Source of the DNA: an uncultured Erwinia sp. | GTDB taxonomy: Bacteria; Pseudomonadota; Gammaproteobacteria; Enterobacterales; Enterobacteriaceae | NCBI GenBank assembly: GCA_946221915.1 | Contig: CAMIKG010000015.1 | Span: 26,376 to 90,375, forward strand | Direction: 5' to 3' | Length of the DNA stretch: 64,000 bases | In this document: in pieces, positions 42,597-51,900 of the stretch | How the letters are laid out: the number at the start of each line of letters is the position of its first letter | Position numbering within the stretch: the stretch's first letter is position 1 | Translations under genes and position numbers: made by a program | Notes under the pieces: generated by a model | What the model was told of the DNA's origin: nothing | Seen by the model: only the letters and a program-made list of their open reading frames with translations | The model's database searches: none

Positions 42597-43549
42597 CGCG
42601 AAGTTCCAGTATCAATGCTGTCAGCTATGCGTTTTGCCGTTGAAGGCGGCAACTCACCAATCACGGTAATTTCCACATTATTTCTGACTACAGTCTGCAC
42701 TGTACGGCGCCCTGTGCGCAACAGTTGCGCGACGCTATTGCCATCGGCCGGGCTGACACTGATGGAAAAACTAAACAGCCCGTCCGAATAAAGTCTTGAT
42801 TCCACGGGTTTATTCAACGCAGGGATCGCACGCCGGCTTTGGGAAACCTGCTGCATGCCATCCGGCAGCCAGCCTGCTTTCCAGTCAAAAGTTACTTTTT
42901 CCCCGGCAGGAACCGCAAGCGCAGGCGGCAGATTTGCGTTGCTCAGCCCCTGCATTAGATTACGCACGCCTTCGTCGACGGCAAAGCTTACCACCCGGTA
43001 CTGCTCCAGCGTCTCGCCATCACGATCCAGCAAGTCAGCACGCAACGGCAGTTTGGTCTCGCTGTCCAGCCAGACCATATAGCTGTAACGCGTACCATCA
43101 CGCGGCACAATGCGAATCACTTCACACAGTTGATCGGCAATGCGCGTGCGACCGACGGCAATAAAATCATAGTTACTGCCCAGTTTGGTGAAATCGGCAT
43201 TCACCACCGCTGGCAAAGAATCCACTATATAGCCGCCATTCAGGGTGAACGGCGTCAGACCGGATTCGAAATAGCTGATTTCATTGCCGCGCTGAACAAT
43301 TTCGCGCCGCGGACCATCCATCTGCAACAGCTGGGCATAGACTTTGTCATCCACCACCGCATGGCGGTAGCGTAACGACTCAATTCCCAGCCGGGAGACA
43401 TTGATGTAGGCAATTTCATAATTGAGGGACTGACTGGCCTGCTCCATCTGTTGTAATAACGCCCCGGAGGCGGTTTGTTGCGCCGGGGCGACAGATGAAT
43501 AAAACAGGCCACCAGCCAGAAGGCTTACGGCATACCAGAATGGCTTCAT
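42593..43549 (-). CDS. rseB: Periplasmic sigma-E regulator RseB
   Basis: 318 residues with signal peptide (WYAVSLLAGGLFYSSVAPAQQ). N-terminal lipid-sensing domain (LNYEIAYINVSRLGIESLRYRHA) and C-terminal RseA-binding domain. It binds RseA and blocks its cleavage by DegS. The ATG overlaps the rseA stop. Confidence 0.97.
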   Translation of the reverse strand: MKPFWYAVSLLAGGLFYSSVAPAQQTASGALLQQMEQASQSLNYEIAYINVSRLGIESLRYRHAVVDDKVYAQLLQMDGPRREIVQRGNEISYFESGLTPFTLNGGYIVDSLPAVVNADFTKLGSNYDFIAVGRTRIADQLCEVIRIVPRDGTRYSYMVWLDSETKLPLRADLLDRDGETLEQYRVVSFAVDEGVRNLMQGLSNANLPPALAVPAGEKVTFDWKAGWLPDGMQQVSQSRRAIPALNKPVESRLYSDGLFSFSISVSPADGNSVAQLLRTGRRTVQTVVRNNVEITVIGELPPSTAKRIADSIDTGTSR

Positions 43550-44196
43550 TACTGCTGCTGAATTCCTAAAGACTGATTTCCCGGCACCTGAGCACCCGCC
43601 TGTTGCGGCGCGTTCTGTTCAAACTGCAGCTCTTCGGAGTGCAAACGGCGCTGTAATTCATAATCCTGCAACAGGGCGTTAACGCGACGGCGTTGCTCCT
43701 GCTGCGCGGTATTGGTGGTATTGGCGTTATCCGCCGGTACACCCAGACTGACCGGTGAGGCTTTGCCCATCATCGGCAGGGTGTTGAATACCGGTGAATC
43801 TGACTGCAGGCCGCTATCCTGCTGTGGCTGGTTGTAGTGCTGAACACCGACAATCACCGCCAGTGACACACAGGCAGCGACGCCCACCTGGGTAAGCTGC
43901 GCTGCCCATGGACGGACTTTAGTCCAGAAAGGCATTCTTTCCCAACGTTCTGGCTCGGGTTGCGCTTCAGGGATCAGTGGCGTTGCTTTGTGCGCTGGCT
44001 CTTTTTCGATTGCCGCCGCGACACGCGCCGCAATGTCAAAATGGACAACTTCGCCGACATCGCCGCGCATGGTATCGCGGATCAGATGATAGCTTTCCCA
44101 ACTTTGTTGCAGTGTGGCGTCTTTTGACAAGGCGGACAACAATTCATTGTCCAGCGTTTCACCATCCATTAAAGCGGAAAGTTTTTCTTTCTGCAT
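43549..44196 (-). CDS. rseA: Anti-sigma-E factor RseA
   Basis: 215 residues. The N-terminal cytoplasmic sigma-binding domain (MQKEKLSALMDGETLDNELL), a TM helix near 100-118 (VGVAACVSLAVIVGVQHY) and a Gln-rich periplasmic part (AQQEQRRRVNALLQDYELQRR). It holds sigma-E at the membrane until DegS and RseP cut it. Confidence 0.98.
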   Translation of the reverse strand: MQKEKLSALMDGETLDNELLSALSKDATLQQSWESYHLIRDTMRGDVGEVVHFDIAARVAAAIEKEPAHKATPLIPEAQPEPERWERMPFWTKVRPWAAQLTQVGVAACVSLAVIVGVQHYNQPQQDSGLQSDSPVFNTLPMMGKASPVSLGVPADNANTTNTAQQEQRRRVNALLQDYELQRRLHSEELQFEQNAPQQAGAQVPGNQSLGIQQQ

Positions 44197-44226
44197 GCCT
44201 CAGTACCCTTCCTGTATCCGTTATCG

Positions 44227-44802
44227 CTAACGTTGGATAAGCGGTTGAACTTTATTATCAATAGCTTCACGCGCACGGAAGATACGTGAACGCACAGTAC
44301 CCACCGGACAATCCATAATCACCGCTATCTCTTCATAGCTCAGACCATCTAACTCACGCAGCGTAATTGCCATACGCAAATCTTCAGGAAGTGACTCGAT
44401 GGTGCGAAAAACTATCTGTTTCAATTCTTCAGACAACATCAGGTTCTCAGGGTTCGAAATTTCTTTCAGTGCACCCGCACTTTCGAAATTCTCCGCATCA
44501 ATGGCATCCACATCACTGGATGGCGGGCGACGCCCCTGGGCAACCAGATAATTTTTGGCCGTATTCACCGCTATGCGATACAGCCAGGTATAAAATGCGC
44601 TGTCACCGCGGAAAGACTCCAGGGCGCGGTACGCTTTTATAAACGATTCCTGTACCACATCAGGCACGTCGCCTGATGGAACGTAGCGCGAAACCAGACT
44701 TGCCACTTTATGCTGGTAACGAACAACCAGTAAATTGAATGACTTCTGATCTCCTTTCTGCACACGCTCAACAAGAACCTGATCCGTTAACTGCTCGCTC
44801 AT
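44227..44802 (-). CDS. rpoE: RNA polymerase sigma-E factor
   Basis: 191 residues, almost the E. coli sequence: MSEQLTDQVLVERVQKGDQKSFNLLVVRYQHK, region 2 (DVVQESFIKAYRALESFRGDSAFYTWLYRIAVNTAKN) and region 4 HTH (DGLSYEEIAVIMDCPVGTVRSRIFRAREAI). It drives the envelope stress regulon and its own operon. Confidence 0.99.
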   Translation of the reverse strand: MSEQLTDQVLVERVQKGDQKSFNLLVVRYQHKVASLVSRYVPSGDVPDVVQESFIKAYRALESFRGDSAFYTWLYRIAVNTAKNYLVAQGRRPPSSDVDAIDAENFESAGALKEISNPENLMLSEELKQIVFRTIESLPEDLRMAITLRELDGLSYEEIAVIMDCPVGTVRSRIFRAREAIDNKVQPLIQR

Positions 44803-44883
44803 CCGAGGTAATGTCTCCCCAAATCTGTCTCCACGCGTAATCGAGTAACCAGCAATGACTCATTTTTCTAAGCAAGCACACGA

Positions 44884-44911
44884 TTAGAGTGGTCAATATG
44901 CGGTAAGTTCA
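44884..44911 (-). promoter_or_regulatory. Sigma-E autoregulatory promoter of rpoE
   Basis: On the minus strand TGAACTT (complement of 44905-44911), 16-base spacer, TCTAA (complement of 44884-44888). This is the sigma-E consensus and spacing, about 80 bases before rpoE. Confidence 0.85.
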
Positions 44912-45020
44912 GTTACGCCATTATTTTTTTGCCATCAGGCTTAGGCGCAGAGTAGCGCATGAAGCGGCGCATTTCATCCCCGCCGCACGCTTTATTCACG
45001 CGACGGCGCACATTTATGCG

Positions 45021-45947
45021 TTAGCGTCCGGCAAGCTGCGTCAGGTAATACTCTTCCGCCAGATGCAGTTCGGCCAGCATAAAGTCAATGAATTGCTGTT
45101 GTGCAGCAGAGTAAGAGAGGCTGGTCTGTTTCTGCACCTGCAGGAAGCGCTGCCCGGGTAGCTCAGCATCCGGCGCTTTCAGCCGTATCGGCGCATCGGG
45201 AAATTTGTACATCACCGAATAGAAGCTGCAGGCAGCGATGGCATGCGGCATGCTGAGGATGTAGTGGTAAAGCGTGGTGAAGTTATCGCAGCTAAGAATG
45301 GGTTCGAGGAAGATGCCTTTCATGCGACAGGAGAGATCAAACAGCTGGCGCAGGGTGGTCGACGGCCCCGGCAGCGCCAGCGGAAAGGCCGGCAGCTCCG
45401 CCAGCAGCACCTCTTTATCGGCCAGCGGATGCTGCTGCGCCATCAGCAGTAACAGCGGCGCAGGCAATGACAGTAATACATCCACGCCCTGCTCTGGCGC
45501 CATGGCGAACTGCAGCGCCACATCCACTTCACCGTGACGCACCATATGTGAGACCTGCGAACCGGTACCAACATGAAGCTGGAAAGAGACCTGCGGATGG
45601 CGCTGCTGGAAGCGCGACAATAGCGTCGGCAGCGTGTTAAATGACATTCCTTCCGTGCAGGCAACATGAATAGTGGTCTGCCGCTGCTCTTTCATGCCGA
45701 CAATCTCAGCGATCACCGAATCCATATCCATCATGCTCTTGCGCACCTGCTTTTCCAGCAGGCGTCCGGCATCGGTCAGGTACATACCGCGCGCGTGGCG
45801 TTCAAACAGCGGCGCGCCGATACGCTCTTCGAGGCGCTGAATTTGACGGCTGATGGCGGAGACCGCCACAAAGAGTTGCTGGCTGGCGCCACTCAATGAA
45901 CCGGCTGTCGCCACCGCCAGAAAATATCGGATATCGGTACTGTGCAT
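45021..45947 (-). CDS. LysR-type transcriptional regulator
   Basis: 308 residues from ATG 45947. The N-terminal winged HTH is clear (TDIRYFLAVATAGSLSGASQQLFVAVSAISRQIQRLEERIGAPLFERHARG) and a two-lobe substrate-sensing domain follows. It lies just downstream of the ABC importer/racemase genes on the same strand, behind a terminator, and most likely controls them with a substrate of that pathway as ligand. It is not present between rpoE and nadB in E. coli K-12. Confidence 0.93.
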   Translation of the reverse strand: MHSTDIRYFLAVATAGSLSGASQQLFVAVSAISRQIQRLEERIGAPLFERHARGMYLTDAGRLLEKQVRKSMMDMDSVIAEIVGMKEQRQTTIHVACTEGMSFNTLPTLLSRFQQRHPQVSFQLHVGTGSQVSHMVRHGEVDVALQFAMAPEQGVDVLLSLPAPLLLLMAQQHPLADKEVLLAELPAFPLALPGPSTTLRQLFDLSCRMKGIFLEPILSCDNFTTLYHYILSMPHAIAACSFYSVMYKFPDAPIRLKAPDAELPGQRFLQVQKQTSLSYSAAQQQFIDFMLAELHLAEEYYLTQLAGR

Positions 45948-46082
45948 GCTCAGGCGTGTTATGACGGGGTTTGCTGGGTTTATATGAAAAGCAACGCTGG
46001 ATTGCAACGCTTATCACCAATGCAAACATGATAATATTTCATTATAAATTAATGGAATAAGTTTACTGCCACAGGAAATAAA

Positions 46083-46106
46083 AAAGGCCGCAAATGCGGC
46101 CTTTTT
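46083..46106 (-). terminator. Terminator after the ABC transporter/racemase operon
   Basis: GGCCGC-aaat-GCGGCC stem (46086-46101) flanked by A5 and T5, thus usable on both strands. It lies between the binding-protein gene and the LysR gene. Confidence 0.85.
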
Positions 46107-46118
46107 ACTGAGGAAAAT

Positions 46119-46946
46119 TTACGGCTTATGACGCGCCTTCATCCACTCTGGTTTCTGGAAAGCGGTGAACATGGTGTCTTTGCGGTCAAAGAAAGCTTCA
46201 AACTCCGGTGATTCCACCGATTCTTTCAGCGCTTTGGCGAACGGTTTATCCGCGTCTTCTGCCCGTACCACAATCATATTTTTGATATCTTCCGGCAGCA
46301 CATCCAGCTGGATAGCATCAGCCAGATTCAGCCCGGCGCTGATCGCGAAGTTGGCATTGATCAGGGAACCGGTCACACCACCCAGCGCACGCGGTAACTG
46401 CGCCGCTTCCAGCGGTTTGAACACCACACCGTGCGGGTTTTCAGTGATATCTTTCAGCGACGCTTTGGTTGGGGTGACGTTCGGATTCACCTTGATCACG
46501 CCATACTTCTGCAGGAACTCCAGTGAACGCGCCAGGTTGGAAGGATCGTTTGGCAGCGTGACGATATCGCCCTCTTTCAGCTCACTCAGCGCGTGGATCT
46601 TATTGGAATAGAATCCCATGCTGGCAGTCGGAACGGTGATCACTTCCGCCAGCTTCAGCCCTTTATCTGCGCTGAAGCGATCGAGATAGCGACGGTTCTG
46701 GAACAGGTTGGCATCAATGCTCTTGTTAGACAGCGCCAGGTTCGGCTGAATGTAATCGCTGAACTCCTTCACCGTTACATCGTAGCCTTTTTTTGCCATC
46801 TCTGGCTTGATTGCCTGCTTGACCATATCGCCATACGGGCCCGGCGAAACACCGATGGTGATCGTCTTGTCCGCATCAGCGGCGTGGACCTGCGCCATAC
46901 CCAGTAACGGGATTAGCAACAGTGGTATTAATTTCTTTAACATCAT
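46119..46946 (-). CDS. MetQ/NlpA-family substrate-binding protein
   Basis: 275 residues. Signal peptide of about 22 residues ending AQVHA, without a lipobox Cys, so the mature protein should be free in the periplasm instead of a lipoprotein as MetQ is. TITIGVSPGPYGDMVKQAIKP, YIQPNLALSNKSIDANLFQN and TLPNDPSNLARSLEFLQ are NlpA-family blocks. It captures a methionine-like or N-acylated amino acid for the importer encoded upstream. AGGA precedes the start. Confidence 0.92.
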   Translation of the reverse strand: MMLKKLIPLLLIPLLGMAQVHAADADKTITIGVSPGPYGDMVKQAIKPEMAKKGYDVTVKEFSDYIQPNLALSNKSIDANLFQNRRYLDRFSADKGLKLAEVITVPTASMGFYSNKIHALSELKEGDIVTLPNDPSNLARSLEFLQKYGVIKVNPNVTPTKASLKDITENPHGVVFKPLEAAQLPRALGGVTGSLINANFAISAGLNLADAIQLDVLPEDIKNMIVVRAEDADKPFAKALKESVESPEFEAFFDRKDTMFTAFQKPEWMKARHKP

Positions 46947-47030
46947 TGGTTTAATCCTGTCTTTATCATTTTAAGGTGATACACGTTATTCCCTGGTGTT
47001 GGCGTAACGTCTGGTTTGCTATCTGAAAAC

Positions 47031-48143
47031 TTAAAACTGAAACTCTTCCTGGCCATAGCAATACTGCTCATACAGCCGCGGATTGATATCAAAGCCAATG
47101 CCCGGCGTGGTCGGTACCGCAACACAGCTGTCCTGATCCATCTCCACCACCGGCAACATAAAGTCTTCATGCCAGTAGCGCGACGATGGGGGAATATCAT
47201 GGGCGAAGACGAAATTAGGCAGTGAAGCAATAGCGATGTTATGCGCTTTGCCAACCGCGGTATCCAGCATGCCGCCGCACCATACCGGGATGTTCTGCGC
47301 CTGGCAGTAGTCGTGGATCAGTTTCACTTCGCTGATGCCGCCGACGCGCGCCACTTTGATATTGATAATCCTGCCGCTGCCCAGTTCGATCGCCTTACGG
47401 GCGTCTTCCACGGACGCAATGCTCTCGTCCAGGCAAATCGGCGTCTCAATCGCCGCCTGCAGTTTACGGTGATCGACAATGTCGTCATGCGCCAGCGGCT
47501 GTTCGATCATCAGCAGGTTGTAGCGATCCATGCGTTTAAACAGATCCACATCATCCAGCGTGTAGGCCGAGTTTGCGTCGACCATCAGAGTGATATCGCC
47601 AAATGCCTGGCGCAGCGCATGCACATACTTGATATCTTTGCCCGGTTTAATCTTGATTTTGATGCGCTTGTAGCCTTCCTGCAGATAGTCATCAACGACT
47701 TCGATCAGCTTATCCGGTGTCGCCTGAATACCGATGCTGACACCCGCTTCGACACGCGAACGCACGCCACCAATCGCCTGCGCGAGGGAAATACCCTGGA
47801 TTTTTGCCCACGCATCCCAGATGCCGCCTTCAATCGCAGCTTTGGCGCAATTGTTGCGTTTCACCGGGGCAAAAATTTCCCGCACCTGTGACGGATGAGT
47901 GATTTCACCGGCCTGTTTCACCATCGGCACCAGAAAATCGCGCATGATGTGCCATGCGGTGACGTTGGTCTCTTCGTTATAGAAAGGCAGCGAAATGGCC
48001 GAACAATCGCCGTAACCAATCTGACCACCAGCATGCACTTCCACCACGCTAAAATGTTTTTCTGTCTGAGTAGCAAAGCTGGTGGTAAAGGGCGTTTTCA
48101 GCGCCATTTTCATTTTGCGTAAAACGATCTTGTCAATTTTCAT
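47031..48143 (-). CDS. Enolase-superfamily enzyme, N-acylamino acid racemase/OSBS-like
   Basis: 370 residues of the muconate-lactonising subgroup. The catalytic acid-base Lys is in KIKIK (162/164), the metal ligands are Asp189 (VDANSAYT), Glu214 (IEQPL) and Asp239 (LDES), and the second Lys is 263 (NIKVARVGG). Closest in pattern to N-succinylamino acid racemase/o-succinylbenzoate synthase proteins. It is in an operon with a methionine-type importer, so racemisation of an imported N-acyl amino acid is more likely than menaquinone synthesis; this is inference. Cytoplasmic. Confidence 0.88.
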   Translation of the reverse strand: MKIDKIVLRKMKMALKTPFTTSFATQTEKHFSVVEVHAGGQIGYGDCSAISLPFYNEETNVTAWHIMRDFLVPMVKQAGEITHPSQVREIFAPVKRNNCAKAAIEGGIWDAWAKIQGISLAQAIGGVRSRVEAGVSIGIQATPDKLIEVVDDYLQEGYKRIKIKIKPGKDIKYVHALRQAFGDITLMVDANSAYTLDDVDLFKRMDRYNLLMIEQPLAHDDIVDHRKLQAAIETPICLDESIASVEDARKAIELGSGRIINIKVARVGGISEVKLIHDYCQAQNIPVWCGGMLDTAVGKAHNIAIASLPNFVFAHDIPPSSRYWHEDFMLPVVEMDQDSCVAVPTTPGIGFDINPRLYEQYCYGQEEFQF

Positions 48144-48158
48144 CGCGCAGACCTTTCC

Positions 48159-48818
48159 TTAACTTCTTTCACGTTTGTTGGCCCGGCGTGAGAACCAGTC
48201 ACCCGCCATCTGCACCACCTGCACCAGCAGCACCAGCGCGATCACCGTCACCACCATCACTTCGGTTTCATAGCGGTAGTAGCCAAAGCGGATCGCCAGA
48301 TCGCCCACGCCGCCGCCACCGACAATCCCGGCCATCGCGGAGTAACCGATCAGGCTGACCAGCGTCATGGTCAGGCCGCGCAGTAAACCGGCCAGCGCTT
48401 CCGGCAGCAACACGGTAAAAATGATGCGCAGCGGGCTGGCGCCAAAGGCTTCCGCCGCTTCAACAATCCCCGGATCCACCTCGCGCAGTGCCGAATCCAC
48501 CAGACGCGCATAGAAGGCAACGGCAGCGACCGACATCGGCACCGCCGCAGCCACCGGACCGATGGTATTGCCCAGCATGAATTGCGTCAGTGGCAACAAC
48601 AGCACCAGCAGGATGACAAACGGAATGGAACGAATAACGTTAACCAGCACTGTCGACAGGTAATAGACAAAGCGGTTCTGCCAGAACAGGTGGCGATCGG
48701 TGACATAGATTGCCACCCCTAACGGCAGGCCAAGCACCAGCGCACTCAGAGCAGAAATACACACCATGGTAAAGGTTTCACCAAAGGCGACGCTCAATTC
48801 TCCCAGTAACTCAGTCAT
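48159..48818 (-). CDS. Methionine-type ABC transporter permease (MetI-like)
   Basis: 219 residues with five hydrophobic segments and the permease EAA loop (EAAEAFGASPLRIIFTVLLPEAL). GYSAMAGIVGGGGVGDLAIRFGYYRYET near 160-187 is typical of MetI. It forms the membrane channel with the ATPase encoded before it, which it overlaps by eight bases. It is a second copy of the family, not the metNIQ locus of E. coli by location. Confidence 0.95.
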   Translation of the reverse strand: MTELLGELSVAFGETFTMVCISALSALVLGLPLGVAIYVTDRHLFWQNRFVYYLSTVLVNVIRSIPFVILLVLLLPLTQFMLGNTIGPVAAAVPMSVAAVAFYARLVDSALREVDPGIVEAAEAFGASPLRIIFTVLLPEALAGLLRGLTMTLVSLIGYSAMAGIVGGGGVGDLAIRFGYYRYETEVMVVTVIALVLLVQVVQMAGDWFSRRANKRERS

Positions 48819-49833
48819 GGATCACTTCCACCCCAAATGAATGCTGTTGGATATAATTGATTGCTGCGGCGACATCGGGCGCGGCATCATCATGTTTCGG
48901 CGCCAGCTGGGCAATAATGTGGCCCAGCGCCCGTTCATTGATGTATTCAATATTGCCGTGCAGGATATTGATGGAAACCTGGAAACGCTGCGCCACTTCT
49001 GACAACAACGGGCTTTCTACCGAATCATCAGCGAACAGTATTTTCAGCAGCGGTCCTTTCGACGCCTGGAAATAACGCGCCGGTAAATCGATATTGCTGG
49101 AGTGATTCACCAGCTGACGGGTAAAAGCGTGTGATGGCGCAGAGAACAGATCGAAGACATCGCCCTGCTCAACAATATTTCCGCCAGTCATCACCGCCAT
49201 ACGGTGACAGACGCTTTTAATCACATTCATCTCATGGGAAATCAGCACCATGGTGATGCCCAGCTTTTTATTAATATCTTTCAGCAGCGCCAGAATAGAG
49301 GCTGAAGTTTCCAGATCCAGTGCGGACGTCGGTTCGTCGCACAACAATACGTCCGGATGATTGGCAATCGCGCGTGCAATGCCGACACGCTGTTTCTGCC
49401 CGCCGCTGAGCTGCGCCGGATAAGACTGCCCTTTATCCTGCAGGCCGACCAGTTCGAGAATTTCCGGTACACGCTGCGCGATCTCCCCACTGGATTTACC
49501 AGCCGCACGCAGACTAAACGCCACGTTATCGAACACGGTACGGGTATGCATCAGGTTAAAGTGCTGGAAAATCATACCAATACGCTGACGATGCTGGCGC
49601 AGCTGACGCCCGGCCGCCTCGCTAATTAAGGTGTCACCAATAAAAATGCGTCCCTGGGTTGGACGTTGCAGCATATTAATCGTGCGCAGCAGGGTACTTT
49701 TACCGGCGCCACTGGTGCCGATAATGCCAAACACTTCCCCCTGCTGGATGGTTAATGTCACATCATTAACCGCCCTGACCTGCCCGGCTTTGCCAGCGGC
49801 AAAATCAACGCATACGCCTTCTAAGCGAATCAT
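48811..49833 (-). CDS. Methionine-type ABC transporter ATPase (MetN-like)
   Basis: 340 residues: Walker A GTSGAGKST (39-47), signature LSGGQKQR near 143, Walker B LLCDEPTSALD, H-loop SHEMN, and a C-terminal ACT-like regulatory domain of about 90 residues that in MetN binds methionine and stops transport. Its first gene position fits an operon metN-metI-racemase-binding protein. No MetJ boxes were seen before it. Confidence 0.95.
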   Translation of the reverse strand: MIRLEGVCVDFAAGKAGQVRAVNDVTLTIQQGEVFGIIGTSGAGKSTLLRTINMLQRPTQGRIFIGDTLISEAAGRQLRQHRQRIGMIFQHFNLMHTRTVFDNVAFSLRAAGKSSGEIAQRVPEILELVGLQDKGQSYPAQLSGGQKQRVGIARAIANHPDVLLCDEPTSALDLETSASILALLKDINKKLGITMVLISHEMNVIKSVCHRMAVMTGGNIVEQGDVFDLFSAPSHAFTRQLVNHSSNIDLPARYFQASKGPLLKILFADDSVESPLLSEVAQRFQVSINILHGNIEYINERALGHIIAQLAPKHDDAAPDVAAAINYIQQHSFGVEVIHD

Positions 49834-49856
49834 TACCTGAAGAACCTCTTCACTGA

Positions 49857-49909
49857 ATTATATAAACCAATCAGATGCCGTCGTTGTCAGCATAATTAGC
49901 TGTAATCAT
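49857..49909 (-). promoter_or_regulatory. Promoter and possible LysR box of the importer/racemase operon
   Basis: TATAAT -10 on the minus strand (complement of 49857-49862), about 24 bases before metN. An imperfect dyad ATGATTA-N4-TAATTAT (complement of 49892-49909) lies near -50, where a LysR activator would bind. The rest of this 456-base gap up to nadB has a perfect palindrome CGCACGCGTGCG (50183-50194) but no gene I can support. Confidence 0.4.
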
Positions 49910-50228
49910 CATGGGATTTTTTGCATGACACGACGCCAGCAAGCCCATGGCGTGCGGCAACCGGGCGAAATAAGCGCCCAAAGATATCTGGCATCATTTG
50001 GAAAAAATTAAGGTAGAGAGAAATGAGCGTTGCGACAATGATAAAAAAAGCAAAATAGCTTTCGCATTTTCAGAAAGGCAAAGCTGACCAGAATAATGAA
50101 CGGTGGCAGGAGACAGGAGGAGAATAATAACGGAATTTTGCCGCTGCCAGTAGCAGAATCCCCCCGCTGACAGCGGAATTATCGCACGCGTGCGAACGGA
50201 AATGTGACAGTTGTATGGAAAAAAGACT

Positions 50229-50286
50229 TTGTTCCCTGCCGGGTTAGCGATATGCTCAACAAACAACCTGTTTAGTATATTAAACA
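50229..50286 (+). promoter_or_regulatory. nadB promoter with NadR operator
   Basis: TTGTTC (50229-50234), 16-base spacer, TATGCT (50251-50256). TGTTTA-N6-TAAACA at 50269-50286 is the exact NadR box, right after the start point and four bases before nadB, so NadR with NAD bound would block transcription. Confidence 0.85.
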
Positions 50287-50289
50287 AAA

Positions 50290-51900
50290 ATGACTCGTTC
50301 GATTGATTATCACTGTGACGTGCTGATTATCGGCAGCGGCGCGGCAGGACTCTCGCTGGCGCTGCGGCTGGCCGAAAAACATCAGGTTACGGTGCTGAGT
50401 AAAGGGCCGATATGTGAAAGTTCCACGCTATATGCACAGGGTGGAATTGCCGCCGTGTTTGATGAAACTGACAGCATCGAGTCCCATGTTGAAGATACGC
50501 TAATAGCCGGTGACGGCCTGTGTGACCGCGCGGCCGTTTCGTTTATTGCCAGCAACGCTCGCCACTGCGTGCAATGGTTAATCGACCATGGCGTGCTCTT
50601 CGACAAAGAGACCCGCGCCAGTGGCGAACAGCACTATCACCTGACCCGCGAAGGCGGACACAGCCATCGCCGTATTCTGCACAGCGCCGATGCCACGGGC
50701 CACGCGGTGGAAACCACACTGGTCAGCCAGGCGCTGAGCCATCCCAATATCCATATTATTGAACGCAGCAACGCGGTCGATTTAATTACGTCTGATAAAG
50801 CCGGGCTGACAGGTGCACGGCGCGTGGTGGGTGCCTGGATCTGGAACCGTAATCGCGAACAGGTGGAAACCTGCCGCGCCCGCACGGTAGTACTGGCAAC
50901 GGGCGGAGCGGCAAAAGTCTATCAATACACCACCAATCCGGATGTGGCCTCCGGCGACGGTATCGCGATGGCCTGGCGCGCCGGTTGCCGCGTCGCCAAC
51001 CTCGAATTTAACCAGTTTCACCCCACCTGTTTATTTCATCCGCAGGCACGCAACTTCCTGCTGACCGAGGCGCTGCGTGGTGAAGGCGCTTATCTGACAC
51101 GTCCGGACGGCTCGCGCTTTATGCCCGATTTTGATGCCCGTGGCGAGCTGGCGCCACGGGATATTGTTGCGCGCGCGATAGATCATGAGATGAAACGGCT
51201 GGGCGTTGACTGCATGTATCTTGATATCAGCCACCAGCCAGCGGAATTTATACGCGCGCACTTTCCGACAATTTACGAAAAGCTGCTTACGCTTGGTTTC
51301 GATCTGACAAGGCAACCCATCCCGATTGTCCCCGCCGCGCACTATACCTGCGGCGGCGTGCTGGTCGATCAGCAGGGGCGCACGGATGTCGCTGGCCTGT
51401 ATGCCATTGGTGAAGTCAGTTATACCGGGCTGCATGGCGCCAACCGTATGGCGTCAAACTCGCTGCTGGAGTGTCTGGTGTATGGCTGGTCTGCCGCCGA
51501 AGATATCAGCCAGCGTCTGGCGCAGTTAAACCATGCCCCTGCACTACCGGCATGGGATGAAAGCCGCGTCGATGACGCCGATGAGCGGGTGGTGATCCAG
51601 CATAACTGGCACGAGCTGCGGCTGTTTATGTGGGACTATGTTGGCATTGTGCGCACCACCAGGCGACTGGAGCGCGCACTGCGCCGCATCACCCTGCTGC
51701 AGCAGGAAATCAATGAGTACTACGCTAATTTCCGCATCTCTAACAATCTGCTGGAGCTGCGCAATCTGGTGCAGGTGGCTGAGCTGATGGTGCGCTGTGC
51801 GCTGGCGCGCAAAGAGAGCCGCGGGCTGCATTTCACTCTCGACTACCCGCACAAGCTGCCGCAGGCGCAGCCCACCATTCTGCAGCCTGGCGCTATCTGA
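50290..51900 (+). CDS. nadB: L-aspartate oxidase
   Basis: 536 residues: FAD-binding DVLIIGSGAAGLSLALRLAE, TREGGHSHRRILHSADATG active-site region, GANRMASNSLLECLVYG. It oxidises aspartate to iminoaspartate for NAD synthesis. No clear ribosome-binding site precedes ATG 50290, because the NadR box fills that place. Its end overlaps trmN tail to tail by eight bases. Confidence 0.98.
   Translation: MTRSIDYHCDVLIIGSGAAGLSLALRLAEKHQVTVLSKGPICESSTLYAQGGIAAVFDETDSIESHVEDTLIAGDGLCDRAAVSFIASNARHCVQWLIDHGVLFDKETRASGEQHYHLTREGGHSHRRILHSADATGHAVETTLVSQALSHPNIHIIERSNAVDLITSDKAGLTGARRVVGAWIWNRNREQVETCRARTVVLATGGAAKVYQYTTNPDVASGDGIAMAWRAGCRVANLEFNQFHPTCLFHPQARNFLLTEALRGEGAYLTRPDGSRFMPDFDARGELAPRDIVARAIDHEMKRLGVDCMYLDISHQPAEFIRAHFPTIYEKLLTLGFDLTRQPIPIVPAAHYTCGGVLVDQQGRTDVAGLYAIGEVSYTGLHGANRMASNSLLECLVYGWSAAEDISQRLAQLNHAPALPAWDESRVDDADERVVIQHNWHELRLFMWDYVGIVRTTRRLERALRRITLLQQEINEYYANFRISNNLLELRNLVQVAELMVRCALARKESRGLHFTLDYPHKLPQAQPTILQPGAI

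Noticed and set aside
49834..49990. MetJ boxes in front of the methionine-type importer operon
   Set aside because: No tandem AGACGTCT-like octamers were found.
49994..50287. Open frame of 97 codons on the minus strand before nadB
   Set aside because: No ribosome-binding site or protein-like composition, and it overlaps the nadB promoter and NadR box.
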